DNA of 64,000 nt from the NCBI GenBank assembly GCA_019671005.1, contig CM033738.1:17882202-17946201 (forward strand), read 5' to 3'. Source of the DNA: Hibiscus mutabilis. Lineage: Eukaryota; Streptophyta; Magnoliopsida; Malvales; Malvaceae. A model generated the notes under the pieces. It saw nothing but the letters and a program-made list of their open reading frames with translations. It did no database searches and had not been told where the DNA came from. Numbering within the stretch: the stretch's first letter is position 1; each line of letters starts with the position of its first letter. Below, in pieces: positions 10,781 to 21,280 of this stretch. A program made the translations under genes and the position numbers.

Positions 10781-11556
10781 TTGCACTAATGTATGTCCTC
10801 ACTAAGCATCTTAGTACCTACTATGAAAACTAACTAAGTCTTCTAACCCTTACTTTAACTATCTTTTCATTTTATTTCCAAAGTTACTATTTCAATACTT
10901 TGAAATCCTTTACTTGATACAAGGGTTTAAACATCACCCGTGCCTCTTTTTAATCAATCGCTTTAAGCGACACTTTATCGAAATATTTTGAGCAAAATTA
11001 CTCATATGTGCCCAATACTCTATCAACTTTTCATAGTAAAGGCTTTATAGACTTCACAACACTGATTTTAGTATATTACTATTTTTTAACCATTATTTCA
11101 GGGCTTTACTCCAACCATTATCACTTAACCATCAATCTGTCGACATCAAATCATCATCTGTATCTCTTATATACCCATTAGTTCATAAATCCTTTACTGA
11201 TAGGAGCCCTAAATTCGATTCCTATCTGCAGTTACCATTTGTAAAGAGGTATCTTGCATTTTAAACAACTTTCATTACTATATCAGTCCATTTGTTATTA
11301 CCCCGTTTAAACCGGGTACTAAACTTAGTTAACCTCTTTACTCATTTCTGGGAACTCATAATGTTACCTCTTTTAATTGTCCAACGATATTCATTCTCAT
11401 TCAGACATTCATTCCTACAGTAACCCCTTTGACTAGTAAACAATTGCATCAATCACACAAGTATTTATTTTCAGTAAATATGACATCCTAGTGGCATGTA
11501 CACACTTTAACAATTTTATCGAGCTCGATTTAACTCCAGAACTGGCTAAATCAGTA
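10781..11556. other. Degenerate interior of the second gypsy element
   Basis: About 780 bases where gag and protease should be. No zinc knuckle or DSG motif is visible. A perfect hairpin CTAAG-CAT-CTTAG at 10802-10814 follows CCTCA, the same motif found in several LTRs in this window, so part of this stretch may be an inserted plus-oriented LTR piece. Confidence 0.45.
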
Positions 11557-11568
11557 GCTCTGATACAA
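11557..11568 (-). promoter_or_regulatory. Primer binding site of the second gypsy element
   Basis: Minus strand TTGTATCAGAGC matches 11 of 12 bases of the tRNA-iMet-complementary site TGGTATCAGAGC and lies five bases from TGTAACACC at 11574. Confidence 0.8.
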
Positions 11569-12125
11569 ATAAATGTAACACCTTCTTCTCGTGATCTTAC
11601 ATCGGACACGAGTCAAAAATGTCATAGCTTTTTAAAACATATATTTTAACCAAAATCTGGGGTGATTTAAAAATTTTTGGAAAAACTTCCCAGTGGTCAC
11701 TCATCTTAATATTTCTATAACCCAAACACACTTAACTTTAATTAATACCGATATAAAATATTTATTCGAGTTCTGGTTATAAAACTTTTACATAAAGTAT
11801 ACAGACATAGTAAAATAATTTATTTTACAAAAGGGATTCTAATAAAATTCTTCGATATTTAATTCGTATAAAATATATCAAATCAGACTATTTAACACCA
11901 AACTGTAGATATAATAATCAATTTAAAACAATTTACGCCACTATTATAGGCCCCGATAATTACTTTAACAAAATAAACAGATTTATTAAATACATGCCAA
12001 TTTTAAACATACAAAAGATGAATGTCATGATTACTGAAATACCTGTCGGTTATCTTCTATACATAATGATGATGAAGCAAAGGTTGCCATCTACTAATCC
12101 CGATCACCTACGTGTATAACATAAA

Positions 12126-12154
12126 TACACGCTGAGTATATCTTAGTGAGGCAT
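12126..12154 (-). promoter_or_regulatory. Conserved LTR hairpin next to AGTGAGG
   Basis: CTGAG-TATAT-CTTAG followed by TGAGG. Comparable hairpins with different but pairing stems are at 10802, 19083, 26328, 47169 and 56802. In LTR elements such a position is often near the R region; that role is inferred. Confidence 0.5.
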
Positions 12155-12875
12155 GGAAATATGTAACATGTAAAATATGGTATAAAATTATTTGTAGTAT
12201 GAAATAGCTGTATTAGGTATGATATTTGGTAAAGCATGATACTCATGTAATGAACCTGTACTGTAATAAATCTGTGCTGTAATAAATCTTTACTGAAAAA
12301 AAATAAAATAACAAGGTTGCTCTGTAAAATCATATAGCAAGGTTACTCTTTAAAATCATATAGTCTGTAATGCATGAATAATCATGTAAGCAATTTGTAC
12401 TGTAATAATTCTATAATGTAACGTCATGTAACTGTACTGTAAAATCTAATGGCCCAAGGTAAATATCAAGAGACGAGTAAACGAATCGTGTACTCCTAGA
12501 GTACTAGCCACTTTCCTTAGGTGCAAACAGTGGACACAATTAAGTACCAAATAACTATGGACACAATTAAGTGCCAGATAGACTCTTATGGTATACTACA
12601 ATATTGTCATACTTAATATTATACTACCAAGGGCAACATTTAAACCAATTCCTGCAAAACAGAAAGAAATCCCAATAACAATTTATATCATGTAGAACAT
12701 GTTCATACTGGAGCAGTTCATACATCCCAATTGCAGTTTATATCATATCATCAAACTTTTATTTTATTAATCAAATATACGTTAAGCTTTTTAACTTAAC
12801 TGCCTGCACAAATGCATTTCATGTATTATACCCAAAGTACAAAATCATGTGATGTTATGGTACACGAGTCATCAC

Positions 12876-13074
12876 GACACCGTAGTGTCTACAACGTCGT
12901 AGCGTCTGCATCGACGAAGCGACTGAGATAAGTACGTACTCGAGGATGCTCTTTTCTCCTCATAATCGCACATTTTGTGCTAACAACACCGAAGTGTCTG
13001 AACAACGTCGTAGCATCTAAGTCTACACCGAAGTGTCTAAACATCACCGAAGTGACTGAAACGCACCGTAGTGC
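12876..13074 (-). repeat. Row of short hairpins with constant tetraloops (array A)
   Basis: At least seven 4-5 bp stems enclose CGTA or CGAA on the plus strand: GACAC-CGTA-GTGTC (12876), ACGT-CGTA-GCGT (12894), ACAC-CGAA-GTGT (12986 and 13025), TCAC-CGAA-GTGA (13044), GCAC-CGTA-GTGC (13063), plus weaker ones at 12911 and 13005. GCAC-ATTTT-GTGC (12968) and the palindrome AGTACGTACT (12931) lie between. On the minus strand, which is the element's sense, the loops read C(UACG)G and C(UUCG)G, the stable UNCG tetraloop class. Confidence 0.7.
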
Positions 13075-13208
13075 TAGGACGTAGTAGCTGCTAGGACTCT
13101 ATGGATATCCAACTATACCAAAGAGTTCACAATAGTACTTGGGCAAAATCAACATTATAATCAACAATCCATGTTCAAAGCATCAATATAAATCATAATT
13201 GTATGTAT

Positions 13209-13231
13209 TTATATATATATATATATATATC
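13209..13231. repeat. TA microsatellite
   Basis: Run of alternating T and A in LTR sequence. A similar run is at 21422-21439. Confidence 0.9.
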
Positions 13232-13264
13232 CAAAGTCATAATGTCATTCTTATTATATCAATA

Positions 13265-13434
13265 GGAAATACGATAGACTTACTGGCCTATCCACCTGCA
13301 TAAATGCATGTCATGAATTATAGCCCAAAATACAATTTCATGTGAACCTATGATATACGAGTCATCATAATGACACTGTAGTGTCTGCAACGCCGTAGCG
13401 TCTGATGGTGAGTATGTACTCGAGGACGCCCTTT
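13265..13434 (-). mobile_element. LTR segment with hairpin array B, part 1
   Basis: Homologous to 12790-12960 in direct orientation and continued at 15759 after Element III. It holds GACAC-TGTA-GTGTC (13372-13385) and ACGC-CGTA-GCGT (13390-13401), counterparts of array A. Confidence 0.7.
13430..13434. repeat. Target-site duplication of Element III, left (CCTTT)
   Basis: CCTTT before TGATAGAG, repeated at 15759-15763 after CGTATCA. Confidence 0.93.
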
Positions 13435-14224
13435 TGATAGAGTAGCGCAAATTCGAATAAAGAGAAAAACAAAATAAACCAAAATAAAGAACAAATCTAA
13501 AAATTCAGATTTGCTTATGGTGGTGGCGTCAATGGAGGAAGCTTGAATATGTGGAGATGGCGTGATGAATTGATAGTTGTATGGGCAAGCAGGAGTGTGA
13601 AGATCCTCAACAACAAATCCTGGAGAACTTGAAAATTGATTTGCTTCTAAAACATAAGATAATGTTCTTGCAAGTTGGAACTCAAAAGAGAATTTTATTT
13701 AATCATTCAAATATGAATTACAATGTGGGTGAAGCCTCCTTTATATAGGCCATGGAGAAGTTCTAATCCTACTAAACTTAGGAATTAAATGCAATAAATA
13801 AATGCTAAAATCTAATCTCCTAATTAGATAAGTAACTTCTAATAATAAATAAATGCTAAAAATAAAATCTGATCCTGATAGATATTGCAGAATCATATAT
13901 TGATTTAAATTACAAATAATCAAATAAAATCTTGAAAATTCGTAATTATCCAAAAATCCCGTATTAATCCCGTATAGGAATTTCTGCATGCGCTGTCTTC
14001 GCTAAAATAGACGTATCTTGAGATACAAATGTCCGATTGAGGCGTTTCAAGATGCGTTGGAAAGATAATTTGCAGCCGGACAAGTTTTAAGAAGACATGT
14101 TGACCCATAAATGCATGGATCCCATCCAAAAATGCATCGCAGGTTGACTGATGTTTCTAACTTGCAAAGCAGATTCAACTTCTTTTCCAAGATGATTATT
14201 TTGACCCCTCTCATGCTCGTATCA
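13435..14224 (-). repeat. Element III 3' LTR, with internal deletions
   Basis: 790 bp, 92 bp shorter than its partner. The main loss is 78 bases, lying between two TTGT words that are both present in the right LTR (15019 and 15097). A second small loss is near 13868. TATA (minus) is at 13740-13749. Confidence 0.92.
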
Positions 14225-14343
14225 TTCCCCCACTCCTCAAAAAGATTCGCCCTCGAATCTAGATCGGTAAATGGAGGAAGTTCATCAAAGTACCATAGAA
14301 GAGAAGACGTCTTGAAGGATCCTTTTGCAGAGTCTTTTTGCAA
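14047..14343 (-). pseudogene. Element III frame crossing the polypurine tract into the LTR
   Basis: 98 codons. FEEWGNDTSM is encoded across the tract, then ILEKKLNL, FGWDPCIYG and YLSNAS follow inside the LTR. The same peptide words in the same order occur at the end of the Element I frame and in Element II (52071-52667). It has no independent start signal that I can defend, so it is probably the severed end of the family's longer frame. Confidence 0.5.
14225..14238 (-). promoter_or_regulatory. Polypurine tract of Element III
   Basis: Minus strand GAGGAGTGGGGGAA, identical to that of Element I. Confidence 0.9.
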
Positions 14344-14840
14344 TGTAATTTACAAGTTCCTTCTCATTGGGATCATCACGATTGTTCTTTTGGTCGCAAA
14401 GTAACTTATTCTCATCTTCAAAATTGTTATTAATACTAAAAGAGGAATAAGCATAAATAGAATTATGAAAACATTCAATGATACCTTTTGATTGTAAGGT
14501 ACCTTCGTCGGTGTTTGTCATTTGATGATCATCTTGAATCGGAATAGTAGGTTCGTCACTGGAAACAAACACACTACTTATAATTTCTTCCTTATCAATA
14601 GGCAAGGTTAAACTCTCGATGGTATCGTCTTCCTCATGTTCTTTAGAAGAACAAATTTCTTGATCATGCTCCGGATCACGGATTTCAATATCATTAGAAG
14701 ACATGAATTCAGATAATATATCTCTCAAAAAAAATTTCTTGAAAATAAAACTTATCTGGACAATCATACCCTGAATGATCTAGTCGACAACAATAATGAC
14801 ATCGAGTCCCCAAAAGGGTAAAATCCAATACGTTGCTCAT
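14285..14840 (-). pseudogene. Element III gag-like remnant with CCHC zinc knuckle
   Basis: From ATG at 14840 the frame reads MSNVLDFTLLGTR and then CHYCCRLDHSGYDC at 14760-14801, a perfect CX2CX4HX4C zinc knuckle of the gag nucleocapsid type, which binds element RNA. This frame ends at 14709. A second frame (14285-14767, acidic and Ser/Asp/Glu-rich, no domain known to me) overlaps it with a one-base offset. The run of eight A at 14727-14734 is a likely indel site that separated them. Normal gag capsid sequence is absent. I infer a decayed gag carboxyl end fused to the family's acidic linker. Confidence 0.65.
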
Positions 14841-14864
14841 TGACATCCTCAAGAACGACCTGAA

Positions 14865-14874
14865 TCCGATACCA
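14865..14874 (-). promoter_or_regulatory. Primer binding site of Element III
   Basis: Minus strand TGGTATCGGA, two bases from the 5' LTR. It differs from the Element I site by one base (G for A at position 8). Confidence 0.82.
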
Positions 14875-14876
14875 AA

Positions 14877-15758
14877 TGATAGAGTAACACAAATTCGAAT
14901 AAAGAGAAAAACAAAATAAACCAAAATAAAGAACAAATCTAAAAATTCAGATTTGCTTATGGTGGTGGCGTCAATGGAGGAAGCTTGAATATGTGGAGAT
15001 GGAGTGATGAATTGATAGTTGTCCTCGGCACCCTCTTAGACGCAATTATCTAAGCAAGCAACCTCAAGCGGCTCTAACCCACCCTCCCAAACGCTTTTGT
15101 ATAGGCAAGTAGGAGTGTGAAGATCCTCAACAACAAATCCCGGAGAACTTGAAAATCGATTTGCTTCTAAAACATAAGATAATGTTCTTGCAAGTTGGAA
15201 CTCAAAAGAGAATTTTATTTAATCATTCAAATCTGAATTACAATGTGGGTGAAGCCTCCTTTATATAGGCCATGGAGAAGTTCTAATCCTACTAAACTTA
15301 GGAATTAAATACAATAAATAAATGCTAAAATCTAATCTCCTAATTAGATAAGTAACTTATAATAATAAATAAATGCTAAAAATAAAATCCTAATTAAATA
15401 AATATGATCCTGATAGATATTGCAGAATCCTATATTGATTTAAATTACAAATAATCAAATAAAATCTTGAAAATTCGTAATTATCCAAAAATCCCGTATT
15501 AATCCCATATAGGAATTTCTGCATGTGTTGTCTTCGCTAAAATAGACGTATCTTGAGATACAAATGTCCGATTGAGGCGTTTCAAGATGCGTTGGAAAGA
15601 TAATTTGTAGTCGGACAAGTTTTAAGAGACATGTTGACCCATAAATGCCTAGATCCCATCCAAAAATGCTTCACAAGTTGACTGATGTTTCTGACTTGCA
15701 AAGCAGTTTCAACTTCTTTTCCAAGATGATTATTTTGACCCCTCTCATGCTCGTATCA
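14877..15758 (-). repeat. Element III 5' LTR
   Basis: 882 bp, TGATAGAGTAACAC...CTCGTATCA. TATA (minus strand) is at 15260-15269 in the same block as in Element I. Confidence 0.93.
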
Positions 15759-15763
15759 CCTTT
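15759..15763. repeat. Target-site duplication of Element III, right (CCTTT)
   Basis: Direct repeat of 13430-13434. Confidence 0.93.
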
Positions 15764-18197
15764 GCTCCTTATTATCGCACCTTTTTGTGCTAGTCGACAC
15801 TGAAGTGTCTAAACAACATCGTAGTGTCTTCAATGCCGTAGCGTCTAATGTCAACACTGAAGTGTCTTGAACGCACCGTAGTGCTAGAATACAGCTGCTA
15901 AGACTCTATAGACATCCAATTATACCAAAGACTCTCACACTAGTACTCGAGCATAACAATATAATATTTTCACATTCAATATTCAATCCGTCAACACTAT
16001 AATTCATAATTCGATAATGAGCAGTTCATACCCAAAATCTAAAATTTGATTTATCTTAGATAAATCATTATGCCATATCAATGTATCACATATGCCATTT
16101 AATATCTCATGTCATTTACATAACTTTGATCAACAACATTTTTATTAATATCAAGGTCGACTTCTCGCAAGTCTCCCTCATATCACGTATATAAAATAAG
16201 TAAAAATGCACTCACCTTGGCCTTGTAATGTAGTCGACTTTATCACTTGATCTCACCCCTGATATTTTCCTTTCCACTTTTGTTAGTACGGTCTCAATTC
16301 GTATCGAAAGCTACATTATAAAATAACATATACCATTTCAAGTATATTTTAGTACATATTCACTCTAAATATAATAATGGAAAGTAAATAAAATAACTAT
16401 CCATTAAATATATAATTGATCCGATAAAGGTTCTTATATTCGAATCACATTTTTCTCACATTTTACCTTAAGCTTTCAACCTTTACTAAAATACTTATTT
16501 TAGTCCCTAAGGACTTTTTTTCAAGCTTCAAATAGTTAATTTAAGCTTGATCCTTACATTTTCATCCTTTACACTTTAGGACCTAAACTTTGAAAAGTTC
16601 CATTTTTGGTCCCTAAACCTCAAGCCGATTTGTCTTCTTGGTCCCCAAAGGAATGTTTTTGATCCAATTAATCTATTTCCTATTTTTCCACAATTTCTCC
16701 TTTACTTTTGCTTAATAGCCGAATTGGTCCCTTGTATTCTACAAATTGCCGTTTTGGTCCCTAAGTGAATACAAGCTTCTATTCACTTCAAAATCAACAT
16801 CTAAATCACTTAAATAAAATTTTCCAACATAGTACTCTTCAAATACCTAATTGTCACATTTCAACCCTTTGTTCTCTAATTTGTCGAAATAGTCACCAAT
16901 TTACAATTCAAGGATTCTAGCTTTAAAACTTTGCAATTAGGCCCCCAATCATCAATTATACATCATAATCATCACTTAACATAAAAATCAGAATTTGTCC
17001 TCTTCTTATACACCATTTTCAAATTGGTTATCCACTTTTGACAAATTGTCAAAATGGTCACTAGCTCGAATAATCACCGGTTTAGCATTCTAACTTCATT
17101 TTCATGCCTCAAACATCACTAACAACAAAAATACATTTCAAAATCCAAAAATAAGAATTAAACCCCTAACTTTAACACTTTGCTGAATTAGTCCTTTAGG
17201 GTTTAAATTTAGGGTTTTGATTTAAAGCAACAAATCAAGCTTGGTAGATTACTTACTCATCATCACAAACCCTAATTCAAGGTTGGATCCCTACACCCTA
17301 ATCTTCTTCAAGACTACTAAATTGTTTAGGGTTTAAATCCTAATTCAAAAACATGAATCCAACATCATTCTTGCTTGATTTCAACATAAAATCGAACATA
17401 GATTCATAAAATCATAAAAACCCCCAAATTTGAACATAAACCCTAATTTCTTTCTCATATAAAATCTCATAAATAAAGCATTAAATCCATGAATAATTTA
17501 CATCAATAGATAGAGATTGAAGATAATAACAACTTTGTAGTTTGGAAGATTACCTAAAAACCGAGTTTCGAGGCTTAAATCAAGCTTGTAAGATTTCCTC
17601 TTCTTTCTCCTCTTTCTCCACGGTTTGGGAAAGAATTTTTGGATGATAACTCTTCATATATAATATATTTATGCCACTTGTATAAATAAAAATGAATTTT
17701 TAATTCATTTTATTCCAATTTACCAAATTGTCCCCCACCTGAATTCGTATTTACTAGTTTACCATTTTTTAAAATTCTAACTAAACTTATTTGGATTCCA
17801 ACCAACCACTATTCATCCATTAAAGAAATCTCAAAATTCCTTCCATGTCCCTTTTGGGTGAAAATACCAAAATACCCTTTACCAATCAACTTTTTTTTTA
17901 CAAAATTGCCATTCTAGGCAATTTCAGTCAAATAAATTTAATCCAAACATTTAACTCTCCAAATATCCATAAAATAATATGTTATAACTCTTCCAAAGTC
18001 TATGGAATCGTCTCTGAAATTTTAGCTTGATTCGATTTACTGATAAATGCCGAGAATTTTATTGGTTACTAAATAAATTCCTTAATCAAAATAAATCATA
18101 TGATTCATCCTAAATCGAACTAAAATATTTCCAACACCTGGAAATGACTTTTATAATCTTTCTCTATCATATGGTAAAATTTCATAATTTTTCAGTT
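15764..18197 (-). mobile_element. LTR, copy 2 (continues 13265-13434), with hairpin array B part 2
   Basis: From 15973 it matches window positions 1-2205. Upstream it carries GACAC-TGAA-GTGTC (15796), ACAT-CGTA-GTGT (15816), ATGC-CGTA-GCGT (15833), ACAC-TGAA-GTGT (15854) and GCAC-CGTA-GTGC (15873). TATA-like sequence on the minus strand is at about 17655-17671. Homology to copy 1 ends at 18197, where another LTR begins a few bases later. Confidence 0.7.
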
Positions 18198-19082
18198 AAA
18201 CCATGTCAAGAGCATCTAAAATTAAGTATACAAGTTATCACTATATGTTCATGTTATCATTTATACAAGCATAGTTGTCTCACTTGAACCTCTTAAATAG
18301 TTCGCCAGAATGTAACACAATAATTACCCAAAATGATCAAATCAACAGTAACGACCTAAACATTACCGAGAAATATATATTTATAAGCTTTATAATGAAT
18401 AACATAATACTTCAACAAATTATTTTATGTTTCTTTCCAGATATGGTCTATTCAAGATCTTTATCCAAATACAACATGACATGACCAGCATACAACCATA
18501 CTTAACGTACCTTCAGTTTCATATTTAACACAAAATAAATAAATAACAATCATTCGAACTTAAGGCTAGCGAAGTTTGTCTAACAAGCAACTCTTCAAAT
18601 TATATCTAATACAACCCATCTTTCAAGCACTTAAAATAGTTAATAAACCACATACATAAAGTATTTGTTTAGTTAAATGACCTATAACTTCATATGTCGT
18701 AAACAAATTACTATTTACATTCAAGACCCAACTACTATATAAATTATGTCCTTACTTAACATTTGGGTACTTCAAGACCTTTAAGAAAACATTACATAAA
18801 TATATCATTAGTCACCTTGAGTTAACACTTTATTGACATATACTCTTATTTATTAAGAAAGCAACCACAACATGGGGTTATTAAGTAAAGCCACTAATAA
18901 CTTAATTACAATCCATTCATAGCACAAACCAATAGTGCATAACCAAAATGATACACATACATGCACTGCCACCACTAGAAGACTTAGAAAACCTAGATAC
19001 ATAAATCTATTACAAACATGACTTGCAACCCCATTCCATGATCGATCCTTGGTTAAATGTTTAGCCTGCAAATGCATGTTAA

Positions 19083-19110
19083 TAAATGCATTAGGCTTAT
19101 ATAGCCTAAG
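19083..19110 (-). promoter_or_regulatory. Conserved LTR hairpin next to AGTGAGG
   Basis: TTAGGCT-TATAT-AGCCTAA, seven perfect pairs, followed by GTGAGGTAG. Confidence 0.5.
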
Positions 19111-19259
19111 TGAGGTAGTAACCTTAAATGACAAAGTATATTGACAATGATATCAAATCAAAATTTAAAAGATAACAAGAATATGTTAACACTAGGTGTT
19201 TATATCTTAATCTTAGCTTAAACATGGCCTTGCTATTTAGAAACTTTATCCTAGATCAT

Positions 19260-19475
19260 ATCCTTTCAAGTCTTAGTCAAAATTCTTTTAGAGTTAACCG
19301 AGTTCTTTTGAATTTCTTATCGAACTTATCAAAGTTCACCACTTATCTTATCATAGCCTTAATAAGGCTTATCGAAGTACTTATCAGAGCTTTCGGAGTT
19401 CTTATTAAAGTTTATCAGAGATTATGACAGAACTTATCTGGGTTCATAACATTGCTTATCAAAGTTTCTTTTCGA
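19260..19475 (-). repeat. CTTATC-centred inverted words
   Basis: Repeated CTTATC(A/G) flanked by partly pairing arms, for example GAACTT-ATCA-AAGTTC and AGCCTT-AAT-AAGGCT, with GAAC...GTTC further right. Periodicity is loose, about 17-40 bases. Confidence 0.4.
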
Positions 19476-20499
19476 GCTTTAGTATCCGAGTTCATCTCTT
19501 TTAAATCATTTGCATTGGATCACATTTGGACATAGATAATGTTGGTCCGTGTTTGACCGTATTGGTTCGTGTTACACATAGCGCAAAGCACAAAGCAATG
19601 GCTAGTGTCAGAACATAACAACTTAACTTTTCATCCCAAACTGTCACCAATCTCCTTACATCTCCCCTTTACCTTTTACCGTCGCCAATATATCACATAT
19701 AATGGGTCGTCAGCCGAGCCGTAGCTCATGGACCGTAGTCCCAAAGTATACCATGTATTATGCCAATGTGTCCAAGGGCTTCCATTGAATAGACAACTTA
19801 AATATTTTATATTTTGAAGTTAGGAGAGATATCTTATGACACAAGTAATCTTACTTATTTCTTTTCTTAGTATCTTATAATATGAGATGAATCTTTTAGC
19901 TCCTTAAGGCTTTAGAATTCGAGAACTTATAACATTGATATTCAATTCTTTTATTAGAATCTTATAGCATTATAGGTTAGAAGTTAGCTTCAAGCTTTAT
20001 CACAAAGATAGTTTATCTTCACTTTTATACATCATAACATAGCAAAATAAAAGTGCATATAAAATGCAACATTAAACAAAAGACTAACAGAAATGCTATG
20101 CCATGAGTGTATGTTTACCCCCCCAATGTGCTCTACTTGAGCTTTATGCAAAATGTATACATTTAAAACATAGAAATCAATTAAACAAGGATTAGGATGA
20201 CACCTTGTCATCCCAAATGCATAACTACACTCACCTCTTATTCCGAAGTTGTGGAATACCTTAAACCTCAACAATATTTCGTTACTTATCCAAATCCTTT
20301 CTTAGTTTCCTTTTTAGCACATCTCCCTTATCAAAACATGTACCTCAAACAGAATAACCGACCATTAAAACCAATACAATTTATAAATTAAAGATTAATA
20401 TCATCTCCAAGATTGTATATGTTAATTACTTCAACTAAATATTCTATCCCTTAGTCATTTGTCATTCATTTATCATATACACATAGTTATACATCTCAA

Positions 20500-21280
20500 A
20501 CAGTCCACTAGTTGTACACATGTTTTTATACATCAAATCTATCCAGCATACTTTCACATATAAACAAAACAGTCCGATATACTTGTATACATATCATTTC
20601 ATACAAATCAGTTCACTAATGTTTATACCAAAGTAAAACAGTTTCTAATATCTATATATTCACATATATGCTTATAAAACAGTCTCAACATTGGTATATA
20701 TATAATTAAACAAATCATAACAGCCCTTATCTTATTTGTATACCTCCAAAACAATCCCCATGCTTTTATGTATATACAAAGCAGTCCTAATTTCACATGT
20801 TCACATATCTATATACCAAAACAATACACAATTGTTCCCATATATAAAACAGTTCCAAATTCTTAAATGTACATATACATAGTCAAAACAGTCCACTAAT
20901 GTTTACATATATTCATAACAGTCCCATACATTTGTATTCATATTTTTACACTTCAAAACAGTCTCAAATTCATTTAAATACGTTCAGAACAGTCCTTCAT
21001 ATTTGTATACATACTTTTATACATCAAAACAGTCCATGTATCTTTAAGTTTACACAAAACAGTCCCAATTAACATGTATACATTTGTACATTCTAAACAA
21101 TTCACCGTATGAACATATACATATATTCAATCCAGCATGCTTCTCAATTATGCCAAGAATAATATAGTTTTCACGTTATATACTATAATCATGTTCGAAA
21201 CAGCCCCCTCCCCAATTTCAAATAATTCATATTTGTCCTGATTTCACACACACACTCTTGCATGCTCAAAACCGTCCCTT
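20500..21280. repeat. Degenerate tandem repeat with AAAACAGTCC core
   Basis: The word (A)AAACAGTCC, or a one-base variant, recurs more than ten times at roughly 50-70-base spacing, each followed by words like TTGTATACATAT or CATATATAC. Spacing and filler are irregular, so it is an old degenerate array inside the LTR. Confidence 0.6.

Larger units (their letters stand above)
11574..13264 (-). mobile_element. 5' LTR of the second gypsy element (right end not intact)
   Basis: Starts TGTAACACC beside the primer site. It contains an LTR hairpin at 12126-12146, a row of short hairpins at 12876-13074 and a TA microsatellite. The expected right terminus GGGGTATTACA is absent. Instead, from about 13265 the sequence restarts with DNA homologous to 12790 onward, so a related LTR is abutted in direct orientation. 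No protein frame is supported. Confidence 0.65.
13435..15758 (-). mobile_element. Element III: short non-autonomous LTR retrotransposon
   Basis: 2324 bp, LTRs of 790 (left) and 882 bp (right), TG...CA ends, 5-bp target duplication, polypurine tract at 14225, primer site at 14865. The interior is only 652 bp. It shares termini, tract and LTR words with Elements I and II but keeps a gag-type zinc knuckle instead of the protease. It sits inside a hairpin-bearing LTR, so it is younger than that LTR. Confidence 0.93.
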
